DNA of 64,000 nt from Aquariibacter albus (GTDB taxonomy: Bacteria; Pseudomonadota; Gammaproteobacteria; Burkholderiales; Burkholderiaceae_C): NCBI RefSeq assembly GCF_014145335.1, contig NZ_JACIVI010000005.1, positions 180,531 through 244,530 of the forward strand. Reading direction: 5' to 3'. Positions 1 through 8,808 of the stretch are shown here, in pieces. How positions within the stretch are numbered: the first letter of the stretch is position 1; every line of letters starts with the position of its first letter. The notes below the pieces were generated by a model that saw only the letters and a list, made by a program, of their open reading frames with translations, ran no database searches and had not been told where the DNA came from. A program made the translations under genes and the position numbers.

Positions 1-1
1 C

Positions 2-1414
2 ACGCTGTTCGGCCCGGTCAAGTTCGCCTACCTGCCGCAGCACCTGAGTCCGCAGGAGCTGACCGGCGGCAATGGCATGGTCGAGATGGGCACCTTCGTC
101 GCCATCCTGCTCGGCAACCTGGCCGGCGGCCTGCTGATCGACGGGCCGCAGGGGCCGTTGGCGGTGGCCGGGGCCTGCCTGGGCGTGGCGGCCCTGGGGC
201 GCTGGAGCGCGCAGCGCGTGCCCCCGTCCCCCGCACCGGAACCCGGCCTGCGGATCCGCTGGAATCCGCTGACCGAAACCTGGCGCAATCTGCAGCAGGC
301 GCGCAGCGACAAGGTGGTGTTCCGCTCGCTGCTCGGCATCTCCTGGATGTGGTTCTACGGTGCGGTGTTCCTGAGCCAGTTCCCCGCCTTCGCGAAGACG
401 GTGCTGGGCGGTGACGCGGGCGTGGCCTCGCTGCTGCTGGTCGTGTTCTCGGTCGGCGTCGGCCTGGGCGCCCTGCTCTGCGAGCGCCTGAGCCGGCATC
501 AGGTGGAGATTGGCCTGGTGCCGCTGGGGGCGGTCGGCATGAGCGCCTTCGGCATCGACCTCTACCTGGCCACCCGCGGGCTGAGCCCCGGCCCCCTGCA
601 GGACCTGGCCGGCTTCCTGGCCCGGCCCGGCAGCGGGCGGGTGCTGGCCGACCTGGCCCTGCTGGCTGCGGCCGCCGGGCTCTACAGCGTGCCGATGTAT
701 GCCCTGATCCAGCTGCGTTCGCCACCCAGCCACCGCGCACGGATCATCGCGGCCAACAACATCCTGAACGCGCTGTTCATGATCGCCAGCAGCCTGCTCG
801 GCGGCGCGCTGCTGGCGGCGGGGGCGAGCCTGCCGGAGGTCTTTCTCGCGACCGCGCTGCTGAATGCGCTGGTGGCCGGAGCGGTCTTCGTCTGGGTGCC
901 GGACTACTTGCTGCGCCTGGCCGTGCTGGGGGCCGCGCGGGGGCTGCAGCGCCTGCAGGTCGACGGTGCGGAGCAGCTGCCCGCCACCGGCCCGGCCCTG
1001 CTGCGGGCCCCGGCGCTCGGCCCGCTGGGGCCGCTGCTGCTGCAGGCCCTGGGGCCGCGGCCGGTGCGCTGCCTGGTGGATGCGCGCTGGCTCGCGCGAC
1101 CGCTGCTGGGTCGCCTGCTGCGCCAGGCCGGCGCCCTGGGCGGCACGGTGGTCGAGGGCCGGCTGCAGCTGGACGATGCACTGCAGGCCCGGGCGGCCCG
1201 GCTGCTGGCCGAGGGCGAGCTGCTGGCGGTGTTCGGGGCGGACGAGGCCGCCGACACCCTGCAGCGCGCGCACCAGGGCGCGCTGACATCGATGCGCCTG
1301 CTGCGGGAGACCCGGACCACCGACCGCGCCACGGGCTTGCGGCTGGGGGCGGTGCTCCGGCTGCGCCTCGAAATCCGCACGTCATCCGATCCGCGGGTCG
1401 GGCTGGCAGACTGA
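2..1414 (+). CDS. MFS lysophospholipid-type transporter with degenerate acyltransferase tail, 5'-partial
   Basis: The frame is open from the first bases of the window (reading TLFGPVKFAYLPQHL), so the true start lies upstream. The visible N-terminal part is a multi-pass inner-membrane MFS domain of the LplT/Aas type, which flips lysophospholipids for re-acylation; the FGPVKFAYLP stretch is typical of that family. After a last membrane segment ending near PDYLLRL, about 150 residues match the layout of the PlsC acyltransferase domain usually fused there. The catalytic motifs are gone: the expected NHxxxxD block reads APALGPL and the expected FPEG reads FGAD. So transport is likely kept and acyl transfer probably lost. 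The next gene starts 33 bp downstream on the same strand. The family call is firm; loss of activity is inference from missing residues. Confidence 0.82.
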   Translation, partial: TLFGPVKFAYLPQHLSPQELTGGNGMVEMGTFVAILLGNLAGGLLIDGPQGPLAVAGACLGVAALGRWSAQRVPPSPAPEPGLRIRWNPLTETWRNLQQARSDKVVFRSLLGISWMWFYGAVFLSQFPAFAKTVLGGDAGVASLLLVVFSVGVGLGALLCERLSRHQVEIGLVPLGAVGMSAFGIDLYLATRGLSPGPLQDLAGFLARPGSGRVLADLALLAAAAGLYSVPMYALIQLRSPPSHRARIIAANNILNALFMIASSLLGGALLAAGASLPEVFLATALLNALVAGAVFVWVPDYLLRLAVLGAARGLQRLQVDGAEQLPATGPALLRAPALGPLGPLLLQALGPRPVRCLVDARWLARPLLGRLLRQAGALGGTVVEGRLQLDDALQARAARLLAEGELLAVFGADEAADTLQRAHQGALTSMRLLRETRTTDRATGLRLGAVLRLRLEIRTSSDPRVGLAD

Positions 1415-1447
1415 AGCCGACGCGTCCGACCCCCCTGCCCCCTGCCC

Positions 1448-2146
1448 ATGGCCCTGCCCCTCTCGCCCGAAGCCCGCGCCCGCATCCTGCCCTTCGCGGC
1501 CTTCATGCTCGTGCTGGCCCTGCGCGGCCAGCTGCCCGAGGAGGGCCTGGTGGCCGGCCTGCCGGTGGCCACCGTCAGCGGCCTGCTCTACGGGGTTCAG
1601 GCCGGCCTGGCCGCGCTGCTGCTGGCCTGGGCCTGGCGCCACTACAGCGAGCTGCGCGGCCCGGCCGCCCGCATGGCGGCGCGGGACTGGGGCCTGGCCG
1701 TGGGGGTGGGCCTGGCGGTCTTCGGCCTCTGGATCGGCCTGGACGAACCCTGGATGCGACTCGGCGAGCCCAGCGCCGGCTTCCGCGCCCGCGATGCGGC
1801 CGGCGAGCTGCAATGGGGCCTGATCGCGCTGCGCTGGGCCGGCGCGGCCCTGGTGGTGCCACTGATGGAGGAACTGTTCTGGCGCGGCTACCTGATGCGC
1901 TGGATCGAGCGCGCCGACTTCCTGCAGGTCGAGGCGCGCACGGTCGGCGCGCGGGCCGTGCTGCTGTCGACCGGCGTCTTCACCCTGGCCCACACCGAAT
2001 GGCTGGCCGCCGTGCTGGCCGGCCTTGCCTACGCACTGCTCTACCGCCAGACGGGCAAGCTGTGGACGGCCGTGGCCGCCCATGCGGTGACCAATGGCGT
2101 GCTCGGCCTCTGGGTGATCCGGCAGGGCGCCTGGCAGTACTGGTGA
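1448..2146 (+). CDS. CPBP-family intramembrane protease (CAAX-protease related)
   Basis: A 232-residue integral membrane protein of the CPBP/ABI family of intramembrane metal-type proteases. The three family motifs are present: EE141-142 with R146 (MEELFWRGYLMRW), H182 (LAHTEW) and H212 with N216 (HAVTN). Hydrophobic segments occur around residues 12-28, 40-62, 82-98, 130-145 and 170-220. The overall pattern resembles the CAAX prenyl protease-related proteins found in bacteria with exosortase/PEP-CTERM systems, but no exosortase gene is in this window, so substrate and pathway are unknown. It lies 33 bp behind the MFS gene and may be cotranscribed. It is convergent with apt, with only 13 bp between the stop codons. 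Confidence 0.8.
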   Translation: MALPLSPEARARILPFAAFMLVLALRGQLPEEGLVAGLPVATVSGLLYGVQAGLAALLLAWAWRHYSELRGPAARMAARDWGLAVGVGLAVFGLWIGLDEPWMRLGEPSAGFRARDAAGELQWGLIALRWAGAALVVPLMEELFWRGYLMRWIERADFLQVEARTVGARAVLLSTGVFTLAHTEWLAAVLAGLAYALLYRQTGKLWTAVAAHAVTNGVLGLWVIRQGAWQYW

Positions 2147-2159
2147 GCCGCGGCGGGCC

Positions 2160-2699
2160 TCAGTGCCCGTCGAAGCTGACGAGGGTGTGCAGCGCCAGGC
2201 CCTCGGCACGCAGCCGCGTGCTGCCGCCCAGCTCGGGCAGGTCGACGATGGCCGCGCCCTCGATGACCGTGGCGCCCAGGCGCTCCAGCAGCTTCTTGCC
2301 GGCGAGCATGGTGCCGCCGGTGGCGATCAGGTCGTCGACCAGCACGACGCGGTCGCCGGGCTTGACGGCATCGGTGTGCAGCTCGACGGTGGCCTCGCCG
2401 TATTCGAGCGCATAGGACTCCTCGACCGTGTCGAAGGGCAGCTTGCCCTTCTTGCGGATGGGCACGAAGCCGATGTTGAGCTCGTAGGCCAGCACCGCGC
2501 CGAGGATGAAGCCGCGCGCGTCGATGCCGGCGATCGCGTCCGGCCGCGCATCGAAGTAGCGGTGCACGAACTGGTCGATCAGCACGCGGAAGACGCGCGG
2601 GTTCTGCAGCAGCGGCGTGATGTCGCGGAACTGCACGCCCGGCTCGGGCCAGTCGGGCACGGTGCGGAGGGTCTGGCGGATCAGGTCGCGGTCGTCCAT
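2160..2699 (-). CDS. apt: Adenine phosphoribosyltransferase
   Basis: Cytosolic purine salvage enzyme that converts adenine and PRPP to AMP and pyrophosphate. The 179-residue product has the usual length for the family. It shows the PRPP-binding signature [14 protein letters not shown] at about residues 118-131 and the N-terminal FRDITPLL block (24-31). The ATG at 2699 is chosen because it gives the canonical start MDDRDLIRQ; the longer open frame upstream runs through the neighbouring antiporter gene and is an artefact of high GC. The antiporter stop is 59 bp upstream on the same strand, so the two could share a transcript, although their functions are unrelated. Confidence 0.95.
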   Translation of the reverse strand: MDDRDLIRQTLRTVPDWPEPGVQFRDITPLLQNPRVFRVLIDQFVHRYFDARPDAIAGIDARGFILGAVLAYELNIGFVPIRKKGKLPFDTVEESYALEYGEATVELHTDAVKPGDRVVLVDDLIATGGTMLAGKKLLERLGATVIEGAAIVDLPELGGSTRLRAEGLALHTLVSFDGH

Positions 2700-2758
2700 G
2701 GCGGGCTCGGGTGGGGCGGGGCCGCGCGGCGGGCGGCGGGAAACAGGGGGCGGCAGGC

Positions 2759-4771
2759 TCAGGCCTTGGAGAGCTTCTCCTCGGCCAGGGCCAAAGCCTC
2801 GGGCCGGCCCGACAGCACCAGGGTGTCGCCGCCGCCGAATTGCAGATCTTCCTGCGGCCGCAGCACCGCACCGCCCTGGCGGCGGAGGGAGACGATGGAG
2901 ACACCCAGCACGGCCAGGCCGGCCGCCTCCAGCGGCTGGCCGGCCAGGCGGCTGGCCAGCGGCAGGCTGACGGTGGCCAGGCGGACCTGGCCCTGATCCT
3001 CGCTGCCCTCGTCGTCGGCGCCATGGAACCAGCCGCGCAGCAGGCCGTAGCGCGCCTCGCGCTGGGCCTGCACCAGGCGCAGCACGCGGCGCACCGGCAC
3101 GCCGACCAGGGCGAGCACCTGCGAGGCCATCATCAGCGAGCCTTCGATGGCCTCGGGCACGACCTCGGTCGCGCCGGCAGCACGCAGCTTCTCCAGATCG
3201 GTGTCGTCGATGGTGCGAACGACCACGGGCACGCGCGGCGCATGCTCGCGCACGAGCTGCAGGATGCGCAGGGCCGAGGCGCTGTCGTGGTAGCTCACGA
3301 CCACGGCCGTGGCGCGCGCAAGGCCGGCCGCCATCAGGCTCTGGAGCCGGGCGGCGTCGCCGAAGACCACGCTCTGGCCGGCCGCCGCGGCCTGGCGGAC
3401 GCGGTCGGGGTCGAGGTCCAGCGCCATGTAGGGAATGGACTCGCTGTCGAGCATGCGCGCCAGGTTCTGGCCGCTGCGGCCGTAGCCGCAGATGATCACG
3501 TGGGCCTCGGTACGGATCGAGCGCTTGGCGATGGTGGTGAGCTGCACCGACTGCATCAGCCAGTCGCTGGCGGCCAGCTTCATCACGATGCGGTCGCTGC
3601 GCTGGACGATCAGCGGCGTGGCCAGCATGGACAAGACCATGGCCGCGAGCACCGGGCTTTCCAGCCGGGCCGGCATCAGGCCGGCCTGGGCCGCCAGGGC
3701 CAGCAGCACGAAGCCGAACTCGCCGGCCTGGGCCAGGTAGAGGCCGGTGCGCAGCGCGGTGCCGGGCGCCGCGCCGAAGGCCCGGGCCAGCAGGGTGACC
3801 AGGCCGAACTTGAAGAGCACCGGCAGCGTGGTCAGCAGGGCGACGATGGCCCAGTGCTCGGCCACCACCCGCCAGTCCAGCTTCATGCCGATGGTGATGA
3901 AGAAGAGGCCGAGCAGCACGTCGTGGAAGGGCCGGATGTCGGTCTCGACCTGGTGCTTGTATTCGGTCTCGGCGATCAGCATGCCGGCGACGAAGGCGCC
4001 CAGGGCCAGCGACAGGCCGGCATGCTCGGTCAGCCAGGCCAGGCCCAGGGTGACGAGCAGCAGGTTGAGGACGAACAGCTCCTCGCTGCGACGGCGGGCG
4101 ACCATCGTCAGCCACCAGCGCATCACGCGCGGGCCGCCGACCAGCAGCAGACCCAGCAGCACGGCGGCCTTCAGGCCGGCCAGGCCCAGGGCGCGGACGA
4201 GGTCGTCGGCGCCCTCGGGGCCCAGCTCGCCCAGGGCCGGGATCAGCACCAGCAGCGGCACCACGGCCAGGTCCTGGAAGAGCAGCACGCCCATCACCCG
4301 CTTGCCGTGCTCGCTTTCCAGCTCAAGGCGCTCGGCCATCAGCTTGACGAGGATGGCGGTGGAGCTCATGGCCAGCGCCGCCCCCAGGGCCAGGGCATGC
4401 GACCAACCCAGGGTCCAGACCCGGCCCAGCGCGTGGGTCCAAATCCAGGCCAGGCCGGCATTGAGCAGCAGGGTGCCCAGCATGGTCAGGCCGACCTGCG
4501 ACAGACCCAGGCCGAAGACCAGGGTGCGCATCGCCCGCAGCTTGGGCCGGTTGAACTCCAGCCCGATCACGAACATGAGGAAGACGACGCCGAACTCCGC
4601 CAGGTAGCGGATGCCGGCCGAATCCTTGGCCAGGGCCAGCGCATTCGGCCCGATCAGCACGCCCACCGCCAGGTAGCCCAGCATCGGCGGCAGCTTCAGC
4701 AGGCGGCAGGCCACCACGCCGAGCACGGCGGCCACCAGGTACAGCAGGGTCAGGTCGAGGGTGGAGGCCAT
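2759..4771 (-). CDS. Kef-type cation:proton antiporter (CPA2 family) with RCK domain
   Basis: A 670-residue inner-membrane antiporter of the monovalent cation:proton antiporter-2 family (KefB/KefC-like), predicted to exchange K+ or Na+ for H+. Residues 1 to about 395 hold around 12 membrane helices and the conserved FQDLAVVP block at 165-172. An RCK_N (TrkA-N) nucleotide-binding domain follows, with GYGRSG at 429-434, and then a TrkA_C-like region to the end. The start at 4771 gives [18 protein letters not shown], which begins directly in the first helix; an upstream in-frame start would add 31 low-complexity residues. The gene is divergent from kdsD, as often seen in Burkholderiales where a Kef gene sits beside the LPS cluster. 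Ion specificity cannot be read from sequence. Confidence 0.9.
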   Translation of the reverse strand: MASTLDLTLLYLVAAVLGVVACRLLKLPPMLGYLAVGVLIGPNALALAKDSAGIRYLAEFGVVFLMFVIGLEFNRPKLRAMRTLVFGLGLSQVGLTMLGTLLLNAGLAWIWTHALGRVWTLGWSHALALGAALAMSSTAILVKLMAERLELESEHGKRVMGVLLFQDLAVVPLLVLIPALGELGPEGADDLVRALGLAGLKAAVLLGLLLVGGPRVMRWWLTMVARRRSEELFVLNLLLVTLGLAWLTEHAGLSLALGAFVAGMLIAETEYKHQVETDIRPFHDVLLGLFFITIGMKLDWRVVAEHWAIVALLTTLPVLFKFGLVTLLARAFGAAPGTALRTGLYLAQAGEFGFVLLALAAQAGLMPARLESPVLAAMVLSMLATPLIVQRSDRIVMKLAASDWLMQSVQLTTIAKRSIRTEAHVIICGYGRSGQNLARMLDSESIPYMALDLDPDRVRQAAAAGQSVVFGDAARLQSLMAAGLARATAVVVSYHDSASALRILQLVREHAPRVPVVVRTIDDTDLEKLRAAGATEVVPEAIEGSLMMASQVLALVGVPVRRVLRLVQAQREARYGLLRGWFHGADDEGSEDQGQVRLATVSLPLASRLAGQPLEAAGLAVLGVSIVSLRRQGGAVLRPQEDLQFGGGDTLVLSGRPEALALAEEKLSKA

Positions 4772-4865
4772 GCAGCTCAGCAGGTCCGCGCAGCCGGCGC
4801 GGCGGGGGGCGGAGGGGCCGCGCGCTCGGCGGCCGGCGGCGGCAGCTCGCAAGAAGGGCGCCACC

Positions 4866-4871
4866 TAGAAT
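4866..4871 (+). promoter_or_regulatory. Candidate -10 box for kdsD, only 6 nt before the start codon
   Basis: TAGAAT matches the sigma-70 -10 consensus at five of six positions and ends 6 nt before the kdsD ATG at 4878. Transcription would then start at or next to the A of ATG, giving a leaderless or nearly leaderless mRNA. No good -35 box is seen at 16-18 nt spacing, so this rests on the -10 box and its position, repeated at other genes in the window. Confidence 0.45.
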
Positions 4872-4877
4872 GAGGCG

Positions 4878-5912
4878 ATGCTACCGAACGATGATGCCCG
4901 CTCCGCACGCGCCGGAGATCGCGCCGCCGATGACGAGCGCGCTGTCCAGGCCGGCATGCGCGCGCTGGGCATCGAGGCCCAGGCCCTGCTGAGGCTGCAG
5001 GCTGGGCTCGGGGCACCGCCACAGGCCGGGGCTTTCGCGGCCGCCGTGGCCACCGTGCTGGCCTGCCACGGCCGGGTGGTGGTGATGGGCATGGGCAAGA
5101 GCGGCCATGTCGGCCGCAAGATCGCCGCGACCCTGGCCTCCACCGGCACGCCCGCCCTGTTCGTGCACCCGGCCGAGGCCAGCCATGGCGACCTGGGCAT
5201 GGTGACGGCAGCCGATGTGGTGATTGCGATCAGCAACTCCGGCGAAAGCGACGAGCTGAACGTGATCCTGCCGGTGCTCAAGCGCCAGGGCGTGCCGCTG
5301 ATCGCCATGAGCGGCCGGTCGGACTCGACGCTGGCCCGGCATGCCCGCATCGCCCTGTCGACCGCGGTCGAGCAGGAAGCCTGTCCGCTGAACCTGGCGC
5401 CGACGGCCAGCACCACCGCACAGATCGCCCTGGGCGACGCCCTGGCCGTCGCGCTGCTGGAGGCGCGCGGCTTCCGCGAGGAGGACTTCGCCCGCTCGCA
5501 CCCCGGCGGCGCGCTGGGCCGCAAGCTGCTGCTGCATGTGCGCGACCTGATGCGGGCGGGCGAGGCCGTGCCGCGCGTCGCGCCGGACACGCCCTTCACC
5601 ACCATGCTGCGCGAGATGAGCGCCAAGGGCCTGGGTTTCACCGCGGTGGTCGATGCGAGCGGCCAGCCGCTGGGCGTCTTCACCGACGGCGACCTGCGCC
5701 GCCTGATCGAGAGGGGCGGCGACTGGCGCGGCCACTGCGCCGAGCAGCTGATGCATGCCACGCCGCGGCGCATCCGCGACGACGCGCTGGCCGTCGAGGC
5801 GGCCGAGCTGATGGAGGCCCACCGCATCACCAGCCTGCTGGTCGTCGATGCCGGCGGCCTGCTGGTCGGTGCGATCAACACCAACGACCTGATGCGCGCC
5901 AAGGTCATCTGA
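4878..5912 (+). CDS. kdsD: Arabinose-5-phosphate isomerase (KpsF/GutQ type)
   Basis: Cytosolic enzyme that interconverts D-ribulose 5-phosphate and D-arabinose 5-phosphate, the first step toward Kdo for lipopolysaccharide. The 344-residue protein has an N-terminal SIS sugar-isomerase domain (VVMGMGKSGHVGRK near 68-81, SNSGES at 119-124, HPGGALGRK near 210) followed by two CBS domains to the C-terminus. It is slightly longer than the usual 320-330 residues; an ATG at 4956 would give a 318-residue form starting at MRALGIEAQALL, so the start is uncertain. kdsC follows after 26 bp and encodes a later step of the same pathway. The kef-type gene upstream is divergent. Confidence 0.94.
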   Translation: MLPNDDARSARAGDRAADDERAVQAGMRALGIEAQALLRLQAGLGAPPQAGAFAAAVATVLACHGRVVVMGMGKSGHVGRKIAATLASTGTPALFVHPAEASHGDLGMVTAADVVIAISNSGESDELNVILPVLKRQGVPLIAMSGRSDSTLARHARIALSTAVEQEACPLNLAPTASTTAQIALGDALAVALLEARGFREEDFARSHPGGALGRKLLLHVRDLMRAGEAVPRVAPDTPFTTMLREMSAKGLGFTAVVDASGQPLGVFTDGDLRRLIERGGDWRGHCAEQLMHATPRRIRDDALAVEAAELMEAHRITSLLVVDAGGLLVGAINTNDLMRAKVI

Positions 5913-5938
5913 GCCGCGGCGCCCACCCTGAGCTGTCC

Positions 5939-6538
5939 ATGCCCACCGCGCCCCGCCCGCTCCGCCCCACCCTGCGCTTCGCGCCCGAACTGCTGCTGGC
6001 CGCCCAGGGCCCGACCGGCCGCCTGCGCGCGGCGATCTTCGACGTCGATGGCGTGCTGACCGACGGCAGCGTCTGGATCTCGGCCGAAGGCGAGACGATC
6101 AAGCCCTTTTCCGTCCTCGACGGCCACGGCCTGAAGCTGCTGGCGCGCGGCGGCATCGAACCGCTGATCGTGACGGGCCGCGACTCCGCCGCCGTCCGGC
6201 GCCGGGTGGCCGACCTCGGCCTGCAGCACGCCGTCTATGGCGCCGGCGACAAGCTGGCCGCCGCCGGGGCCCTGCTCGACCGCCTCGGCCTGGACTGGTC
6301 CGAGGTCGCCGCCATCGGCGACGACTGGCCCGACCTGCCGCTGCTGCTGCGGGCGGGCTTTGCCGCCTGCCCGCCCGGCGCCCATGCCGAGGTGCGTGCG
6401 GCCGTGCACCACATCACCACAGCCGAGGGCGGCCGGGGCGCAGGGCGCGAGTTCTGCGACCTGCTGCTGATGGCCGCCGGCCGCTACGCCGAGCTGCTTC
6501 AGGGCCATCTGACCACCCTGGACGGGACCCGGCCATGA
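5939..6538 (+). CDS. kdsC: 3-deoxy-D-manno-octulosonate 8-phosphate phosphatase
   Basis: HAD-superfamily phosphatase that releases phosphate from Kdo-8-phosphate to give Kdo for the LPS inner core, acting in the cytosol. The 199-residue product shows the nucleophile/acid motif FDVDGVLTDG with D35 and D37, the second motif VTGRDS at 78-83, K105, and the Mg-binding GDDWPDL with D128, D129 and D132. The N-terminus carries about 25 extra residues compared with the shortest homologues. It lies between kdsD and lptC, and its TGA stop overlaps the lptC ATG by 4 bp, so the three genes are almost certainly translated from one message. Confidence 0.95.
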   Translation: MPTAPRPLRPTLRFAPELLLAAQGPTGRLRAAIFDVDGVLTDGSVWISAEGETIKPFSVLDGHGLKLLARGGIEPLIVTGRDSAAVRRRVADLGLQHAVYGAGDKLAAAGALLDRLGLDWSEVAAIGDDWPDLPLLLRAGFAACPPGAHAEVRAAVHHITTAEGGRGAGREFCDLLLMAAGRYAELLQGHLTTLDGTRP

Positions 6539-7368
6539 AGCCGCCGCCGCGCAGCGGCGAGCCCGCTCCGGCCGACAGCGGCCTGGCCGACGAGGCCCCC
6601 TTCGCCGAACTGCGCCCGCTGGCCCCGCTGCGGCGCCGCGATGCGCGGGCTCCCGCAGCCGTCGGCCCCTGGCCGCTGCGGCTCTACGTGCGCGCCTGGG
6701 ATGCCATGCTGGGCTCGCTGCCGGTGCTGCTGCTGGCCGTGCTCGCCGGACTGAGCTGGTGGCTGGTCCGGAGCACGCCCGAGCCCGAGGCCGACGCACC
6801 GGAACGCGCGCTGCGCCACGTGCCCGACTACACGATGCAGCACTTCGCGATGAGCGCCTACGGGGCCGATGGCCGACTGCAGCACCGCCTGGCCGGCGAG
6901 GCCTTGCGCCACTACCCGGACACCCAGACCCTGGAGATCGACGCGATCCGGATGGTCGGCTTCGACACCGGGGGCCAGCTGCTGCGCGGCCGGGCCGAAC
7001 GCGGCTGGAGCCGGGAGGACGGCAGCGAATTGCGACTGAACGGCAAGGTGATCATCCAGCGTGAGCGCTTACTATCTTCAAACGCGCCTGCTGACGACCT
7101 GGGTGCAGGACGGCTCGAGTTTCTCGGCGAGCGCCTGGATGTCTTCCCCGAACGCAAGACCCTGCACAGCAGCCTGCCCGTGACCCTGCGCGACCGCCGC
7201 AGCGAGGTGCACGGCGGCAGCCTGGACTACGACCATGTGCAGCGGGTTGCGGTGCTTGCCGGGGGCGTGCGTGGCCGCTTCCTGCCGCCGGAGGACGCCA
7301 GCCGGCTCGCGCCGCTGGCGACGGATGCCGCCCCCCCGGCTTCGGCGGCATCCGCAGCCTTGCCATGA
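6535..7368 (+). CDS. lptC: LPS export system protein LptC
   Basis: Bitopic inner-membrane component of the Lpt bridge, which takes LPS from LptBFG and passes it to LptA. The 277-residue protein has a long (about 57 residues) cytoplasmic N-terminus rich in Pro/Arg, one membrane helix at about 58-78 (MLGSLPVLLLAVLAGLSWW), and a periplasmic beta-rich LptC domain that begins near PDYTMQHFAMSAYGADG. The C-terminal 30 residues are a low-complexity Ala/Pro tail. It overlaps kdsC by 4 bp and the following dehydrogenase by 4 bp. lptA and lptB, which normally follow in this position, are absent from the window. Confidence 0.9.
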   Translation: MKPPPRSGEPAPADSGLADEAPFAELRPLAPLRRRDARAPAAVGPWPLRLYVRAWDAMLGSLPVLLLAVLAGLSWWLVRSTPEPEADAPERALRHVPDYTMQHFAMSAYGADGRLQHRLAGEALRHYPDTQTLEIDAIRMVGFDTGGQLLRGRAERGWSREDGSELRLNGKVIIQRERLLSSNAPADDLGAGRLEFLGERLDVFPERKTLHSSLPVTLRDRRSEVHGGSLDYDHVQRVAVLAGGVRGRFLPPEDASRLAPLATDAAPPASAASAALP

Positions 7369-8147
7369 GCGACAGCCGACCGCTGGTCTGCATCACCGGC
7401 GCCTCGAGCGGCATCGGTCAGGCCCTGGCCCGGCGCTTCCATGCCGCCGGCTGGCGGCTGGCCCTGGTCGCGCGCCGGGCCGAAGCCCTCGAGACCTGGT
7501 GTCGCGCGGAGGGCTGGGCCCCGGCCGACTGGGCCGTGTTCGCCGCCGACGTGCGGCAGGAAGCCAGCATGATCGCCGCCGGCGAAGCCTGCCTGGCGCA
7601 GCTCGGCCTGCCGGATGTGGTGATCGCGAACGCTGGGATCAGCATCGGGGTGGACACGGCCATCGCGGCCGACCTGGCCGTCTTCCGTGCCACGCTGGAG
7701 ACCAATCTGCTGGGCATGGCCGCCACCTTCCAACCCTTCCTCGGGCCGATGCGCGCACGCGGCCAGGGCTGTCTTGTCGGCATCGCCAGCGTGGCGGCGA
7801 TCCGCGGCCTGCCCGGTCACGGCGCCTACTGCGCCAGCAAGGCCGGCGTGGTCGCCTACCTGGAAAGCCTGCGGGGCGAATGTCGCGGCCAGGGGCTGCA
7901 GGTGGTGACCCTGGTGCCGGGCTATGTGGCCACGCCGCTGACGGCGCGCAACCCCTACGGCATGCCCTTCCTGATGTCGGCCGAGGCCTTCGCAGGACAG
8001 GCCTTCCGGGCCATCGTCCGGGGCGACAGCTACCGGGTCATTCCCCGGCCGATGGGCGTGGTGGCCAAGCTGCTGCGCCTGTTGCCGAATCCGCTGTTCG
8101 ACCGTCTGCTGGCGGGCCGCGGCCGCAAGCCACGCCAGACCGACTGA
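7365..8147 (+). CDS. Short-chain dehydrogenase/reductase (SDR), unknown substrate
   Basis: A classical SDR oxidoreductase of 260 residues, cytosolic, using NAD(H) or NADP(H). Visible motifs are the cofactor loop TGASSGIG at 11-18, NAG at 89-91, catalytic S142, and the YxxxK pair Y155/K159 in AYCASKAG. R38 in VARRAE, just after beta-2, slightly favours NADP(H). The C-terminus is basic (GRGRKPRQTD). Its ATG overlaps the lptC stop by 4 bp, so it is coupled to the Kdo/LPS genes, which may mean a role in envelope metabolism; the substrate is not predictable. It is convergent with the RNA-binding protein gene across a terminator hairpin. Confidence 0.9.
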   Translation: MSDSRPLVCITGASSGIGQALARRFHAAGWRLALVARRAEALETWCRAEGWAPADWAVFAADVRQEASMIAAGEACLAQLGLPDVVIANAGISIGVDTAIAADLAVFRATLETNLLGMAATFQPFLGPMRARGQGCLVGIASVAAIRGLPGHGAYCASKAGVVAYLESLRGECRGQGLQVVTLVPGYVATPLTARNPYGMPFLMSAEAFAGQAFRAIVRGDSYRVIPRPMGVVAKLLRLLPNPLFDRLLAGRGRKPRQTD

Positions 8148-8193
8148 AGCGAACCGGGCGGCGACCGCGCAGACCGAAGGCGAGACGCCCATG

Positions 8194-8218
8194 AAAAACG
8201 GCGGCCGAGGCCGCCGTT
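8194..8218 (-). terminator. Rho-independent terminator for the RNA-binding protein gene
   Basis: Perfect inverted repeat AACGGCGGCC/GGCCGCCGTT (8197-8206 and 8209-8218) next to a run of five A on the + strand, which is a U tract for minus-strand transcripts. It lies between the convergent SDR and RRM genes and best serves the minus-strand gene. Confidence 0.75.
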
Positions 8219-8271
8219 GTCATGCGTCACGGGGCCGGGCGCTTGCCGCGCCGAACCCCGGCATCGGTGGA

Positions 8272-8808
8272 TCAGTAACCGCCGCCACCGCCGTAGCCGC
8301 CGCGGCCACCGCCACCGTAGCCACCGCGACCGCCGCCACCTTCACCGCGGCCGCCGCCGCCGTAGCCGCCACCACCGCCGTAGCCGCCGCGGCCACCGCC
8401 GCCGCCTTCGCCCCGGCCGCCGCCGCCATAACCACCACCACCGCCGCCGCCGTAACCGCCGCCACCACCCCCACCGTAGCCGCCGCCACCGCCGCCTTCA
8501 CGCGGGCCGCGGTTGAAACCGCCACCGCCGTAGGGGCCACGGAAGCCGCTGGGGCGCTCTTCACGGGGACGGGCCTCATTGACCACCAGCGGGCGACCCG
8601 ACAGGGGCTGGCCGTTCATGCCTTGCACGGCCGACTGAGCTTCGGCATCGCTGCCCATCTCGACGAAACCGAAACCCTTGGAGCGACCGGTGTCGCGATC
8701 CATCATGACCTTGGCGGAGGTCACCGAACCGAACTGCGAGAACGCCTCGTGGAGTTCCTCGTCACGCACCGAGTAGGCCAGGTTGCCTACGTAAAGCTTG
8801 TTGCCCAT
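8272..8808 (-). CDS. Glycine-rich RNA-binding protein (single RRM)
   Basis: A 178-residue protein with one N-terminal RNA-recognition motif and a long glycine-rich tail. RNP2 is LYVGNL at 5-10 and RNP1 is KGFGFVEM at 44-51, with the aromatic residues that stack on RNA. From about residue 91 the protein is nearly all Gly with Tyr/Arg spacers (GGGGYGGGG-type repeats), resembling cold-induced glycine-rich RNA-binding proteins of cyanobacteria and plants and single-RRM proteins common in Burkholderiales. The likely role is RNA binding or chaperoning under stress, with the tail mediating self-association; that is inference. The repeat DNA is prone to slippage, so tail length may vary between strains. 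A terminator follows, and the upstream leader holds a GGTACC hairpin. Confidence 0.92.
   Translation of the reverse strand: MGNKLYVGNLAYSVRDEELHEAFSQFGSVTSAKVMMDRDTGRSKGFGFVEMGSDAEAQSAVQGMNGQPLSGRPLVVNEARPREERPSGFRGPYGGGGFNRGPREGGGGGGYGGGGGGGYGGGGGGGYGGGGRGEGGGGGRGGYGGGGGYGGGGRGEGGGGRGGYGGGGRGGYGGGGGY

Noticed and set aside
8272..8520. A regular repeated GCC/ACC pattern that looks like a short tandem or CRISPR-like repeat.
   Set aside because: It is the Gly/Tyr codon repeat of the RNA-binding protein tail; repeats are not separated by unique spacers.
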